Assembly (NCBI RefSeq): GCF_001424485.1
Contig: NZ_LMQC01000022.1
Location: forward strand, 1-64,000
Length of the DNA: 64,000 nucleotides
From: Modestobacter sp. Leaf380
Lineage (GTDB): Bacteria > Actinomycetota > Actinomycetes > Mycobacteriales > Geodermatophilaceae
Reading direction: 5' to 3'
Part shown: piece by piece, positions 31,941 through 42,003 of the stretch
How positions within the stretch are numbered: position 1 is the stretch's first letter
How the letters are laid out: every line of letters starts with the position of its first letter
Translations under genes and position numbers: made by a program
The notes under the pieces: model-generated
What the model was told of the DNA's origin: nothing
The model's database searches: none
What the model saw: the letters and a program-made list of their open reading frames with translations, nothing else

Positions 31941-33245
31941 GTGGACCGGGCCGAGGGCTGCACCGTGCTGCACGTGGACATGGACGCCTTCTTCGCCAGC
32001 GTCGAGGTCCGCCGGGACCCCTCGCTGCGGGGGAGGCCGGTCATCGTCGGCGGGGCCGGCAACCGCGGGGTGGTCACCTCGGCCACCTACGAGGCCCGCG
32101 CGTACGGCGTGCACAGCGCGATGCCCACCTCCCGGGCGCTGCGGCTGTGCCCGACCGCGGTCGTCGTCCCGGGGGACATGGCGCTCTACGCCGAGGTCTC
32201 CCGGGGGGTCATGGCCGTCTTCCGCACCATCACCCCGCTGGTGGAGCCGCTGAGCCTGGACGAGGCGTTCCTGGACGTCTCCGGGGCCGGCCGCAGGCTG
32301 GGGGACCCCGTCGACGTCGCCGAGCTGGTCCGCGCCCGGGTGTTCGACGAGCAGGGCATCACCTGCTCGGTGGGCGTGGCCGGCACCAAGTTCGTCGCGA
32401 AGCTGGCCTCCACCCGCAGCAAGCCCGACGGGCTGATGGTGGTCCGGCCCGCGGAGGTCATGGGCTTCCTGCACCCGCTGCCGGTGGGCGCGCTGTGGGG
32501 CGTGGGTGCCAAGACCGAGGAGGTGCTGGTCCGGCTGGGCCTGCGCACCGTGGGCGACCTGGCGCACGTGCCGGCCCGGACCCTGCAGCGTGCGCTGGGC
32601 CACGCCGCGGGCGGCCACCTGCACGAGCTGGCCTGGGGCCGGGACCCGCGCCGGGTGGTGCCCGACGAGCCGGAGAAGTCCACCGGCGCGGAGGAGACCT
32701 TCGGCGTCGACGTCGACGACCCGGTGGTCATCCACCGTGAGCTGCTGCACCTGTCCGAGCGCACCGCGGGGCGGCTGCGCTCCACCGGGCACCTGGCCCG
32801 CACCGTCACCCTCAAGGTGCGGTTCTCCGACTTCCACACCATCACCCGCTCCCGCACCCTCAAGGTGCCCACCGACGTCGCCCAGGAGCTCTACGACACC
32901 GCCCGCGACCTCTTCGACGCCCTCGGCCTGGACCGGGCCCGGATCCGGCTGGTCGGGGTGCGCGCCGAGGGGCTCACCGACGCCGACGGCACGCCCACCC
33001 AGCTGGTGCTCGGGGCCCGCGAGCACGGCCGCCGGGACGCCGAGCTGGCCGCCGACCGGGCCGCCCGCCGGTTCGGTGCCGGCGCGGTGCGCCCGGCCAC
33101 CCTGCTGCGCCGCGACGGCGTCACCGGTCGCTCCCAGGCGGTGCCCCGCCCGGGCAGTCCGGCACCCCGCCGGAGCCCGGACGACGGACGCCGTGCCGCC
33201 GGACCCCGCAGTCCCAGCCCGGGACCCGACGGGGACGCGGCGTGA
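31941..33245 (+). CDS. dinB: DNA polymerase IV (Y family)
   Basis: 434 aa. Metal-binding Asp13 lies in HVDMDAFFASVE and Asp107-Glu108 in SLDEAFLD. The helix-hairpin-helix part is VGALWGVGAKTEEVLVRLGL, and the little-finger domain runs ETFGVDVDDP to VGVRAEGL. QLVLG near residue 360 could be a weak clamp contact. The 40-residue C-terminal tail is Pro/Arg-rich. It performs translesion synthesis. GTG at 31941 has GAGGGG at good spacing; GTG at 31935 is possible. A perfect SOS box precedes it. Confidence 0.93.
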   Translation: MDRAEGCTVLHVDMDAFFASVEVRRDPSLRGRPVIVGGAGNRGVVTSATYEARAYGVHSAMPTSRALRLCPTAVVVPGDMALYAEVSRGVMAVFRTITPLVEPLSLDEAFLDVSGAGRRLGDPVDVAELVRARVFDEQGITCSVGVAGTKFVAKLASTRSKPDGLMVVRPAEVMGFLHPLPVGALWGVGAKTEEVLVRLGLRTVGDLAHVPARTLQRALGHAAGGHLHELAWGRDPRRVVPDEPEKSTGAEETFGVDVDDPVVIHRELLHLSERTAGRLRSTGHLARTVTLKVRFSDFHTITRSRTLKVPTDVAQELYDTARDLFDALGLDRARIRLVGVRAEGLTDADGTPTQLVLGAREHGRRDAELAADRAARRFGAGAVRPATLLRRDGVTGRSQAVPRPGSPAPRRSPDDGRRAAGPRSPSPGPDGDAA

Positions 33246-33429
33246 CGGGGACGCGGCGTGACGGGGCAGACAGTGCGTCCCGGCGCGCTCCGGGGAACGT
33301 CCTGGAGGGCCGGTTCGTCCTCCTGGAGGAGCCGGTCCACCCCCGAGAGGGTGATCGGTGCCAAGTCGCAACCGTGTCGGGGGCCACTCGCCTTTCGCAC
33401 CCTGCGCAAGGCTCGTATCCTCGTCACCA

Positions 33430-33453
33430 CCGCCGGTGGAGAGCCACCGGCGG
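33430..33453 (+). other. 5' hairpin before the DUF3040 gene
   Basis: Perfect 10-bp stem CCGCCGGTGG / CCACCGGCGG with loop AGAG. A candidate -10 TATCCT (33416-33421) with TTTCGC 17 bp upstream lies just before it, so the hairpin would sit at the start of the mRNA leader. The rest of 33246-33480 shows only a 16-bp tandem duplication at the dinB stop. Confidence 0.5.
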
Positions 33454-33480
33454 CCAGAGCTCGGACCTCAGGAGGTCGTC

Positions 33481-33891
33481 GTGCCGCTCTCCGAGCACGA
33501 GCAGAAACTGCTGGAGCAGATCGAGCGTGCGCTCGTCGACGACGACCCGAAGTTCGCCTCCCAGGTGCGTACCGGTGACCGTCGGCAGAAGGCCCGCCGC
33601 AAGCTCCAGCTCGGTGCGCTCGCCGTCGTCGTCGGTCTCGCCGTGCTCGTCGGCGGGGTGGCACTGCCCAGCACCCCCGTCGGGGTCGTCGGCTTCCTGC
33701 TGATGTTCGGCGGCGCCGCACTCGGCGTGCTGAACTACTCGGCCGCCACCGGGGCCGTCGAGGTCGGTGGTCCCGAGGGCAGCGCGCCGGCCGGTGGCTC
33801 GTCCCGCGCGAAGGGCGGCAAGGCCAAGGCCCGCCGCCAGCCCCTCAAGGACCGCCTCGAGGAGCGCTTCCGCCGCCGCTACGACCAGTAG
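33481..33891 (+). CDS. DUF3040 family membrane protein
   Basis: 136 aa. The start VPLSEHEQKLLEQIERALVDDDPKFAS is the DUF3040 signature, followed by two hydrophobic helices (about residues 44-60 and 63-84) and a basic C-terminal tail (KGGKAKARRQPLKDRLEERFRRR). The family is specific to actinobacteria and of unknown role. GTG at 33481 has AGGAGG 5 nt upstream. Confidence 0.9.
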   Translation: MPLSEHEQKLLEQIERALVDDDPKFASQVRTGDRRQKARRKLQLGALAVVVGLAVLVGGVALPSTPVGVVGFLLMFGGAALGVLNYSAATGAVEVGGPEGSAPAGGSSRAKGGKAKARRQPLKDRLEERFRRRYDQ

Positions 33892-33906
33892 CGGTCCCCA
33901 GCCCAC

Positions 33907-33944
33907 CAGCAGCCGCCGTCCCCGCCCGGGGACGGCGGCTGCTG
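33907..33944 (+). terminator. Terminator after the DUF3040 gene
   Basis: 18-bp perfect stem (arms 33907-33924 and 33927-33944) 15 nt past the DUF3040 stop, in a convergent interval. Confidence 0.85.
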
Positions 33945-33953
33945 TCGTCGGTG

Positions 33954-33997
33954 CTGACGGTCGGTGCGGTGGCCGGGGCACCCGCACCGACCGTCAG
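33954..33997 (-). terminator. Terminator of the transglutaminase/DUF58/MoxR operon
   Basis: 16-bp perfect stem (arms 33954-33969 and 33982-33997); one arm includes the stop codon of the minus-strand transglutaminase gene. Together with the previous hairpin it separates the two convergent units. Confidence 0.75.
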
Positions 33998-36300
33998 GCG
34001 GTGCGGGTGCCCCGGCGGCGTGGGGCGTGGGCGGTGACCCAGCCGGTCACGGCGGTCAGCACCGAGGCCGGGGCCAGCCGGGCGCGCCACCGGTCCCGGC
34101 GTCCCACCCCGGCCCGCAGCGCCCGGTCCGCTGCCGCGGAGGCCGCCGACAGGTCGCGGACCGGGTGGTCGCCGGGCGGCCCGTAGACCGCCCCCTCCAG
34201 GGCGGCGGCCAGGGCACGCAGCGCTGCGGCCGCGGACCCGTCGACCGCGGCCACCTCGGTCAACCGGGCAGCCACCTGCCGCGACGAACCGGTGGTGGTC
34301 ACCGGCAGCCCCAGGTCGGTGCTGGTGGCCAGCAGCTCGTCCCACACGGCGCCCGGGCTCCCGTCGGCCAGCCGCCGCCGGCGCTGCAGCACCCGGGTCA
34401 GCCCGGGGGCGGCGAGCAGCGCCAGCAGCACGGCGGTGCCACCACCCACGCCCAGCCAGCGGCCCCACGCCGTCCCGGCGTCGGCCGCACCGGGCGCCAG
34501 CGGGGTGAACTGGTCGTCGCGGTCCAGCTCGGCGGTGGGCACCCCCGGCGCCGCGGTGGGTGCCGCCGATCCGGTCGGCACGGCGGGGGCCCGGTCGTCG
34601 GCACGCTGCGCCCACGGCAGGTCGACCTGGCGGGTCTCGGCGATCGGCGTCGGGTCGTAGGGCACCCAGCCCAGGCCGGCGAAGTAGACCTCGACCCAGG
34701 CGTGGGCATCGGCGGTGGTGACCAGCCGGCTGCCGTCGGTCTGCGGCTGACCGGGGGTGTAGCCCAGCACCACCCGGGCGGGCACCCCGGCGGCCCGCAC
34801 CAGCACCGCCATCGCCCCGGCGTACTGCTCGCAGTAGCCGCGGCGGCGCTCCAGGAAGTCGGCCAGGTCGTCCCCGGTGGTGCCCGGGGTGGTGGCCAGG
34901 CTGTAGACGAAGCCGTTGGCCCGGTCGCTGAGGTGGCCGAAGACCGCCTCCACGCGCTGGTAGGGCGACTGCTCCGGGCCGGTCAGCTCCTCGACCAGCG
35001 CGGTGACCGAGGGGTCCAGCGGCGGCAGTGCGGTGGCCGACTGCTGCAGCGGGTCCGCGGCCGGCAGCGGCCGGCTGGCCGCCAGCTGCTGCGGGGTGGG
35101 CCGGGCCTCCTGGGAGACCACGTCCCAGCTCGCGCCGGCCGTCCGGGTGCCGTCGCGGCCGAAGACGGTGTCGTTGCGGTCGTCGATGCGCCAGGCGCCG
35201 TCCTCCGCACCGTCGACGACGACGGACTGGACGGAGGCGAACACCGGCAGGAAGCGGTCGTCGTGGGCCAGGGCCGTCACCCGGGAGTCGACCTCCCGGC
35301 TGTCCACCGTGCCCGGCAGCGGCGCCAGCGCCTCCGAGGACGACACGGGCAGGCTGCCGTCCAGGGCGGCGATGCCCCAGCCCTCGTCGGTGTACTCGTC
35401 CAGGGCCACCGTGCGCAGGTACTCGGGGTCGGGGACGTCGGTCTCCAGCCGCAGCAGGTCGATCGGCTCGGGTTGGGTCAGCTGGCCCTGCAGGGCTGCA
35501 GCCGGGTCCAGGGCGGTGCCGGTGCTGGACCCGCCGGGGCCGTCCCCGCCGCCGCCCAGACCCGAGGTGAAGCTGCCCTCGGCCAGCGTCGGCACGAAGG
35601 CCGGGAGCACCAGCGCGACCAGCACCGCCAGCGCGCCGGTCCGCAGCGCCGGCAACGTGCCGGTGCCCAGCGGGGCCCCCGGGCCCGAGCGGTCCCGGTC
35701 GGCGAGGCGGCCCCGCTGGTCGGCCCACAGCAGCACGGCGAAGCCCACCGCGGGCCCCAGGAAGGCCGCCGGCGATACGTCCCCGCGGGTGGTCGCGACC
35801 GGGATGCAGGCCAGCACCAGCAGGGTCAGCCCGGCCAGCGCCGGCTGGCGGGCGGCGACGGCGAGCAGGTCGGCGCCCAGTGCGAGGACGCCGAGGAGCA
35901 GGGCCACCAGGGCGACCAGACCGGTCAGCGGCAGGGCCGGGGTGACCTGCTCGCGGACGTCGTCCCCGCCCTCGGCGAGGAGTGCCGCCAGGTCGCCGAC
36001 CGAGGACGGCGTCGGCAGGAACCCGGCGGTGGCGTCCCCGGGCACGAAGACGACGGTCAGCGCGGTCAGCAGCGCCAGCACCTGCACGGCGGGGACGGCA
36101 ACCACGACCCAGCCCGACCCGGCGAGGCCCTGCCGGCCGGCGAGCGCGCGGACCACCAGGCCGGCGCCGGCGACCGCCACGACCGCGACCGCGACGGGCG
36201 GCGCCCAGCCGCCGGTGGCGAAGACCGGCACCAGGGCCAGCGAGCCCAGCAGGAGGGCGACCGCCGTCGCCACCGTGGTGCCCAGCGTGCCCGCGCGCAT
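33994..36300 (-). CDS. Transglutaminase-like membrane protein (TgpA type)
   Basis: 768 aa. The N-terminal 210 residues contain about six membrane helices; then comes an exported region with a transglutaminase-like core. The catalytic Cys lies in [20 protein letters not shown], the His in [13 protein letters not shown] and the Asp in GWVPYDPTP. One more helix ([16 protein letters not shown]) and a cytoplasmic DUF4129-like tail follow. The family works outside the membrane on unknown protein targets. ATG at 36300 overlaps the DUF58 stop by one base; with MoxR it forms a conserved three-gene unit. Confidence 0.92.
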   Translation of the reverse strand: MRAGTLGTTVATAVALLLGSLALVPVFATGGWAPPVAVAVVAVAGAGLVVRALAGRQGLAGSGWVVVAVPAVQVLALLTALTVVFVPGDATAGFLPTPSSVGDLAALLAEGGDDVREQVTPALPLTGLVALVALLLGVLALGADLLAVAARQPALAGLTLLVLACIPVATTRGDVSPAAFLGPAVGFAVLLWADQRGRLADRDRSGPGAPLGTGTLPALRTGALAVLVALVLPAFVPTLAEGSFTSGLGGGGDGPGGSSTGTALDPAAALQGQLTQPEPIDLLRLETDVPDPEYLRTVALDEYTDEGWGIAALDGSLPVSSSEALAPLPGTVDSREVDSRVTALAHDDRFLPVFASVQSVVVDGAEDGAWRIDDRNDTVFGRDGTRTAGASWDVVSQEARPTPQQLAASRPLPAADPLQQSATALPPLDPSVTALVEELTGPEQSPYQRVEAVFGHLSDRANGFVYSLATTPGTTGDDLADFLERRRGYCEQYAGAMAVLVRAAGVPARVVLGYTPGQPQTDGSRLVTTADAHAWVEVYFAGLGWVPYDPTPIAETRQVDLPWAQRADDRAPAVPTGSAAPTAAPGVPTAELDRDDQFTPLAPGAADAGTAWGRWLGVGGGTAVLLALLAAPGLTRVLQRRRRLADGSPGAVWDELLATSTDLGLPVTTTGSSRQVAARLTEVAAVDGSAAAALRALAAALEGAVYGPPGDHPVRDLSAASAAADRALRAGVGRRDRWRARLAPASVLTAVTGWVTAHAPRRRGTRTA

Positions 36301-37688
36301 CAGCCGGCCAGTCCGGCGGCGGCGGTGCTCGTTCGGCTGCTGGTCGAGGTGGTCGACCCGGCGCCGCCCAGCCGCGCCCAGGTGGCCTCCACGCTGTCCT
36401 GCGGCCCGGCGACGACGACCCGCCAGCCGGCGGCCCGCAGCAGCGCCGCGGCGTCCTCGCGCTGGCCGTCGAGCTCCGCGCGGGCCCCGGCGGTGAGCCC
36501 GGCCCGGCGGCTGCGCCGGGCGCCCGCGTCGTGCCAGGCGACGACGTCGACCAGCACGGCGACGTCGGTGCCCGGCCCGGACCGGGCCCGGACCAGGGTG
36601 CCGACGTCGTCGGGGCCGACGGCACCCAGCAGGCAGACGACCGGGCCCTCGGCGGCGGCCCGGCGCAGCGCCTGCACCCCGGTGTCCAGGTCGGTGTGCC
36701 GGGAGGGCGTCAACGCGGCGAGTCGCTCCGCGAGCTCGCCGCGGTCCAGCCCGCCGCGACCGCCGGCCGGGGTCAGCTCGCCGACGTCGGTGACCACGCG
36801 CAGGTCCGCGCCGCGGCCCAGCAGGTGGTCGCCGATGCTGGCGGCGGCCTCGACGACCCACTCCAGGGTGTCCGGCGGGGGAGCGGGGTCCCCGGCCGCT
36901 CCGGTGCCGACGGCGGTGCCCAGCAGGTGCGCCCGCTGCCGGGTGTCCACCAGCAGGGTCGCCGAGGAGCGCCAGGGCTTCTCCTCCAGCCGGACCATCA
37001 GCTCCCCGGTCCGGGCGGTGGCCCGCCAGTGCACCTTGCGGAGGTCGTCGCCGCGCCGGTACTCCCGGGTGCTGACGTCGTCCTCACCGTGGACGGCGAA
37101 CGAGCGGCGCGCGCCCTCGACGCCGCCGCCGGTGCCCCCGGACAGCGCCAGCGGGCCCAGCGGACGGACCCGGGGGACGACGAGCAGGGTGGCGGTGTCG
37201 GTGCCGGCCGTGCTGCGCAGCACCAGGCCGAAGGGGTCCACCAGCCGCAGTCGCAGCGGGCCCAGCGGGTGCCGGCCACGCCGGGCGCCGTGCACCCGGT
37301 AACGCAGTGCCGCGGTGGCACCGCTGGGCAGCTGCTCGACCAGGAACCGCGGCCGGACGCCGAGGTCGGCGGGCAGCTGCTCGGACAGCATCCACATGCC
37401 CCCGGCCCGCCGGTCGGTGTTGGTGACCTCGAGCAGCACCTCGGCGTCCTGGCCGCGGGGGACCCGGCCGGGGGTGACCGTCCGCCGGGAGGCCAGCCGG
37501 AACCGGGCCCGCACGACGCCGACGGCCGAGAGCACCGGCAGGGCCAGGACGAAGAGCGCCAGCTGGACCAGGGACCGCTCGCCGAGCAGGGCGCCGAGCC
37601 CGACCAGCGTCAGCCCGGCCGCGACAAGGCAGGACCCGCGCAGGGTCAGGGAGGAGGTGAGGTCGGCCAGCCGGCCACGACGCGGCAC
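36300..37688 (-). CDS. DUF58 domain protein
   Basis: 462 aa. Two N-terminal membrane helices (about residues 19-55) precede a beta-rich part and the DUF58 signature [32 protein letters not shown] vWA-like C-terminal half ([15 protein letters not shown]) follows. These proteins act with MoxR AAA+ ATPases, probably in assembly or activation of envelope complexes. GTG at 37688 lies 13 nt after the MoxR stop. Confidence 0.92.
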   Translation of the reverse strand: MPRRGRLADLTSSLTLRGSCLVAAGLTLVGLGALLGERSLVQLALFVLALPVLSAVGVVRARFRLASRRTVTPGRVPRGQDAEVLLEVTNTDRRAGGMWMLSEQLPADLGVRPRFLVEQLPSGATAALRYRVHGARRGRHPLGPLRLRLVDPFGLVLRSTAGTDTATLLVVPRVRPLGPLALSGGTGGGVEGARRSFAVHGEDDVSTREYRRGDDLRKVHWRATARTGELMVRLEEKPWRSSATLLVDTRQRAHLLGTAVGTGAAGDPAPPPDTLEWVVEAAASIGDHLLGRGADLRVVTDVGELTPAGGRGGLDRGELAERLAALTPSRHTDLDTGVQALRRAAAEGPVVCLLGAVGPDDVGTLVRARSGPGTDVAVLVDVVAWHDAGARRSRRAGLTAGARAELDGQREDAAALLRAAGWRVVVAGPQDSVEATWARLGGAGSTTSTSSRTSTAAAGLAG

Positions 37689-37701
37689 GCGGACGCCCGG
37701 C

Positions 37702-38718
<1,017 letters not shown>

Positions 38719-38873
38719 CCGGCCCACGGTACGTGGCCGGCGTTCCGGACCCCGGCGTTCTCGCCCCGGGCCTGCAGACGCCCCCACCGCGCCCTCCCCG
38801 GCGGCCTCGACGACGCATCGACCGTGCCTCCCACGGCGCACCGGCCGTGCCCTCCGCGGCCGCGCGACCGTGG

Positions 38874-38913
38874 CCTCCACCCCGCCTCCAACCCGCCTCC
38901 ACCCCGCCTCCCC
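38874..38913. repeat. 11-bp pyrimidine-rich tandem repeat
   Basis: CCTCCACCCCG at 38874 and 38896, CCTCCAACCCG at 38885 and a partial copy from 38907. It lies in the 409-nt interval between divergent moxR and mraZ. That interval otherwise holds the mraZ promoter and operator and nothing else I can support. Confidence 0.75.
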
Positions 38914-39018
38914 AGCGCCCCACCGCACCCCTCGGCGCCGCCCTGCGCCACCCGGTCGGCGGGGCCCGGGACACAACCCGTGGGGGCGCCACGCCGCCAG
39001 AGGGGACACGGGGTGTGA

Positions 39019-39053
39019 AGTGGTGCCCAGTGGGGGCCAGTGGGTTACTGTGG
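39019..39053 (+). promoter_or_regulatory. MraZ operator: four GTGG boxes at 10-bp spacing
   Basis: GTGG starts at 39020, 39030, 39040 and 39050, one helical turn apart, the first three inside AGTGG and the last inside TGTGG. Repeats of this kind and spacing are the binding sites of MraZ before its own operon in other bacteria. A TACTGT -10-like hexamer (39046-39051) lies inside the array, so binding would block the promoter. The mraZ start is 75 nt downstream. Confidence 0.85.
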
Positions 39054-39127
39054 CGCCGGATGGAGAGCCAGGGTCCGCAGGGGGTCCTGCGAGGTCCACG
39101 GGAAGACGAGGTGGGGGTGGTGGTCCG

Positions 39128-39562
39128 GTGTTCCTCGGCAGCCACGCGCTCCGCCTCGACGAGAAGGGCCGCATGGCCCTCCCCGTCCGCTTCCGCGAGC
39201 TCACCGCGAGCGGCGTCGTGCTGACCAAGGGCAAGGAGCGCTGCATCTACGCGCTCACCCACCAGCGCGTCGCCGAGATCCAGCGCCAGCGCGCCGCCGC
39301 CATGCCCGCGGACACCGTCCAGGGCCGCGCGTTCAGCCGACTGGGCTTCGGCTCGATGGTCGAGCTGGAGCCGGACAAGGCCGGCCGCATCACGCTCCCC
39401 GCCGGTCTGCGCGCCTACGCCGGCCTGGACCGCGACGTCGTCGTGGTCGGGGTCGACACCCGCTTCGAGATCTGGGACGCCGTCACCTGGGACGCCTACG
39501 TGGAGGAGCAGGAGGCCGCGTTCGCGGCGAGCGAGAGCGAGGGGATGCCGACCCTGTCCTGA
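39128..39562 (+). CDS. mraZ: Transcriptional regulator MraZ
   Basis: 144 aa, two AbrB-like halves. The first is FLGSHALRLDEKGRMALPVRFRE, the second LGFGSMVELEPDKAGRITLPAGLRAYAGL, each with the D-x-x-G-R motif. It forms a ring that binds direct repeats in its promoter and represses the dcw operon. GTG at 39128 is chosen because the family begins (M/V)FLG. It is the first gene of the cluster, with four-box operator upstream and an unusually long 934-nt interval before rsmH. Confidence 0.95.
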   Translation: MFLGSHALRLDEKGRMALPVRFRELTASGVVLTKGKERCIYALTHQRVAEIQRQRAAAMPADTVQGRAFSRLGFGSMVELEPDKAGRITLPAGLRAYAGLDRDVVVVGVDTRFEIWDAVTWDAYVEEQEAAFAASESEGMPTLS

Positions 39563-39671
39563 GCCGGCGTCCGGGACGTCCGTCGTCCCCACCGGCCCCC
39601 ACCCCGACCCCCGCGCCCCACTCGGCACCACCGCACACAGCACCACCGCACCCAGCACGACCGAGCCCCAC

Positions 39672-39696
39672 CCGAGCCGACTTCCCCGCGGCTCGG
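39672..39696 (+). ncRNA. mraW RNA motif, hairpin 1
   Basis: 8-bp stem CCGAGCCG / CGGCTCGG around the 9-nt loop ACTTCCCCG. The loop carries the CUUCCCC sequence that defines the mraW RNA motif, a conserved structure in actinobacteria upstream of mraW (rsmH). First of three here. Confidence 0.8.
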
Positions 39697-39706
39697 ACCC
39701 GGACCG

Positions 39707-39729
39707 CCAGCCGACTTCCCCGCGGCTGG
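39707..39729 (+). ncRNA. mraW RNA motif, hairpin 2
   Basis: 7-bp stem CCAGCCG / CGGCTGG around the identical ACTTCCCCG loop. Compared with hairpin 1, the stem differs by paired change (GAGCCG/CGGCTC to CAGCCG/CGGCTG), which supports structure in RNA. Confidence 0.8.
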
Positions 39730-39860
39730 AGACCGGCGGAGCACGGAGGCGGTGCCACCCGGGACGCGACAGCCCGACCAGCCCGACCAGTCCGATCAGC
39801 ACCACCCGCACGACGGCAGCACCTGCTCCCTGACCCCGAGCAGCAGCGGACCTCGGTGCG

Positions 39861-39900
39861 GGGCCCCTCCTGGCGCACTTCCCCGGCGCCAGGCGGGCCC
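39861..39900 (+). ncRNA. mraW RNA motif, hairpin 3
   Basis: 8-bp inner stem CCTGGCGC / GCGCCAGG (39869-39893) around ACTTCCCCG, with an outer GGCCC/GGGCC stem after a small internal loop. The stem sequence is unrelated to hairpins 1 and 2 while the loop is identical. Confidence 0.8.
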
Positions 39901-39952
39901 CGCCCGCGAGGACCACGGGACGCGACACCAGATCGACGCGAGACCAGCGAGA

Positions 39953-40014
39953 CCAGCAGGACGGCAGTGCAGCAGGACGGCAGTGCAGCAGGACGGCAGT
40001 GCAGCAGGACGGCA
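39953..40014. repeat. 16-bp tandem repeat, about 3.9 copies
   Basis: ACGGCAGTGCAGCAGG is repeated exactly at 39961, 39977 and 39993, with partial copies on both sides. Head-to-tail copies without spacers, so not a CRISPR. Confidence 0.9.
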
Positions 40015-40496
40015 CAGCACCGAGTCGCGGCCCCGGTCGCCGACCGGGACGGCACACGCAGGACCCGAACGACTCCCGGGACTCCCCGGACACCCCGCAC
40101 GACCACGCACCAGGCCCGACCCGGCTCTCCGGAGTCCCACCAGCACCTGGGGCCACGCGAGTCACACCAGCACCACCGTTGGGGCAGCCCGCGGGGACAC
40201 CGCGGCACACCACCGCAGAGCAGCACCGCACGGCAGCACCGCACCGCACCGCAGCACCGCAGCTCCACCCGGCTCCACGCCGGGCGTCGTCCCGGCACCT
40301 CGGGCCGGCGACACCCAGGTCATCGGCAGTCCGCAGGGCCGTCGGTACCGCCTGACCAGCAGTTGCGCACCTAAACACCGATCCCGAGTCGATCCCGGGC
40401 CCACCGCGGCCGAGAACGACAGCAGCACCCGCACTGACCGTCGGCCCACGGCCGGACCGACGACCTCACGCACGGACAGCACCGAGAGGACGCGTC

Positions 40497-41474
40497 ATGA
40501 GCGCAGACGAGCCGCGCGAGCCCGCGCTGCACGTCCCCGTGCTGCTCGACCGGGTCGTGGAGCTGCTCGGCCCCGCCTGCAGCACCGACGGCGCGGTCCT
40601 CGTGGACTGCACGCTGGGCCTGGCCGGCCACACGCTGGCCATGCTGGACGCGCACCCCGGCCTGCGCGTGATCGGCCTGGACCGCGACCCCGACGCCCGC
40701 GCCGAGGCCGCCCGCCGGATCGCCGCCGCCGGGCACGGCGACCGGGTCACCCTGGTCCCCGCCGTCTTCGACGAGCTCCCCGAGGTGCTCGCCGAGCTCG
40801 GGGTCACCGAGGTGCAGGGCGTGCTGCTGGACCTCGGGGTCTCCTCGCTGCAGCTCGACCGGCCCAGCCGGGGCTTCAGCTACTCCGCCGACGCGCCGCT
40901 GGACATGCGGATGGACCCCAGTGGCCCGCTGACCGCCGCCGACGTCGTCAACACCTACCCGCACGGCCAGCTGGCCCGGGTCCTGTCCACCTACGGCGAG
41001 GAGCGCTTCGCCGGCAGGATCGCCTCGGCGATCCTCCGGGAGCGCGAGAAGCAGCCCTTCACCACCACCGGCCGCCTGGCCGAGCTGGTCCGCGACTCCA
41101 TCCCCGCCGCCACCCGGCGGACCGGCGGACACCCCGCCAAGCGCACCTTCCAGGCGCTGCGGATCGAGGTCAACGACGAGCTGGGCGTGCTGACCCGGGT
41201 GCTCCCCGCCGCCGTCGACGCGCTGGCCGTGGGCGGCCGGATCGTCGTCATCACCTTCCACTCCCTCGAGGACCGGATCACCAAGCAGGCCCTCGCCGTC
41301 GGCACCACCGACTCCACGCCGCACGGGATGCCGGTGCCGATGCCCGAGCACGCCCCGACCATGCGGCTGCTCACCCGCGGCGGCGAGGCCCCGAGCGAGG
41401 CCGAGACCACCGTCAACCCCCGCGCGGCCTCGGCCCGGGTCCGCGCCGCTGAACGCACCCGGAGGGCTGCCTGA
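40497..41474 (+). CDS. rsmH: 16S rRNA (cytosine1402-N4)-methyltransferase
   Basis: 325 aa, normal length. HVPVLLDRVVELL at the start, VDCTLGLAGHTLAML (SAM motif I, with Leu-Ala for the usual Gly-Gly), IGLDRDPDA, GVLLDLGVSSLQLDRPSRGFSY, and KRTFQALRIEVNDEL with the C-terminal VITFHSLEDRITK are all family marks. It methylates C1402 of 16S rRNA. ATG at 40497 has GAGAGGA upstream. Its stop overlaps the ftsL start by one base. Confidence 0.95.
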   Translation: MSADEPREPALHVPVLLDRVVELLGPACSTDGAVLVDCTLGLAGHTLAMLDAHPGLRVIGLDRDPDARAEAARRIAAAGHGDRVTLVPAVFDELPEVLAELGVTEVQGVLLDLGVSSLQLDRPSRGFSYSADAPLDMRMDPSGPLTAADVVNTYPHGQLARVLSTYGEERFAGRIASAILREREKQPFTTTGRLAELVRDSIPAATRRTGGHPAKRTFQALRIEVNDELGVLTRVLPAAVDALAVGGRIVVITFHSLEDRITKQALAVGTTDSTPHGMPVPMPEHAPTMRLLTRGGEAPSEAETTVNPRAASARVRAAERTRRAA

Positions 41475-42001
41475 TGAGTGCCACCGCACGCGTGCACACC
41501 GGGGCCCTGCGGTCCCGGTCGGCCACCGCACCCCGGACCACCCCTCGGACCACCCCCCGCACCAGCCCGACCCGGCGCACCGGACCCGTCCAGGTCCGCC
41601 CGCAGCTGCGCCTGGTCACCGCCCCCGTCGGCACCCCGACCCGCACCCGCCGCACCGCTGCACCGGCCCGGCGCCGGGCGCCCTTCGTCGTCCTGGTCGT
41701 GTCCCTGCTGGCCGCCACCGCGCTGTCCCTGCTGGCGCTGAACACGGCCATCGCCGTGGACTCGCTGCAGGCCAGCCAGCAGCGTGCGGCCAACGCCGAG
41801 CTCGCGCAGCAGGTGGAGCGGCTCGAGCAGCAGGTCACCGACGCCCGCACCCCGGCCCAGCTCGCCGCTGCGGCAACGGCCGCCGGACTGGTCCCCGCCG
41901 GCGCCGCCGGCCACGTCGTCCTCGGCCCGGACGGCACCTCCGTCGTCCGTGGCACCCCCGTCCCGGCACCCGTGCCCGGCGCCGACCCGGCCGGAGGCTG
42001 A
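41474..42001 (+). CDS. ftsL: Cell division protein FtsL-like
   Basis: 175 aa. A Thr/Arg/Pro-rich cytoplasmic tail (residues 1-70) is followed by one membrane helix (APFVVLVVSLLAATALSLLALN, about 69-90) and a short coiled coil (SLQASQQRAANAELAQQVERLEQQV). The position between rsmH and ftsI and this topology identify FtsL, which links FtsQ/DivIC with FtsW-FtsI at the septum. Sequence conservation is naturally low. Confidence 0.85.
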   Translation: MSATARVHTGALRSRSATAPRTTPRTTPRTSPTRRTGPVQVRPQLRLVTAPVGTPTRTRRTAAPARRRAPFVVLVVSLLAATALSLLALNTAIAVDSLQASQQRAANAELAQQVERLEQQVTDARTPAQLAAAATAAGLVPAGAAGHVVLGPDGTSVVRGTPVPAPVPGADPAGG

Positions 42002-42003
42002 CC

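Larger units (their letters stand above)
39563..40496 (+). other. 934-nt mraZ-rsmH interval (RNA leader)
   Basis: No credible gene. It holds three hairpins with a shared ACTTCCCCG loop (39672, 39707, 39869), a 16-bp tandem repeat (39953-40014), a small perfect hairpin CCCGGTC/GACCGGG (40032-40048), and AC/CAG-rich low-complexity sequence to about 40330. The last 130 nt before rsmH are less GC-rich (ACCTAAACACCGATCCC) and may hold a promoter. The open frames here are low-complexity and out of family. Confidence 0.7.

Noticed and set aside
33230-33262. 16-bp tandem duplication at the dinB stop (GGGGACGCGGCGTGAC twice)
   Set aside because: Short slippage-type duplication without a feature to explain; not worth separate annotation.
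33845-36625. A 926-codon minus-strand frame beside the transglutaminase gene
   Set aside because: It is an out-of-frame shadow of the transglutaminase and DUF58 genes, with Arg/Gly/Ala/Pro-only composition.
39953-40014. Possible CRISPR array
   Set aside because: Repeats of 16 bp are head to tail with no spacers and no cas genes are present. The same holds for the arrays at 16191 and 61565.
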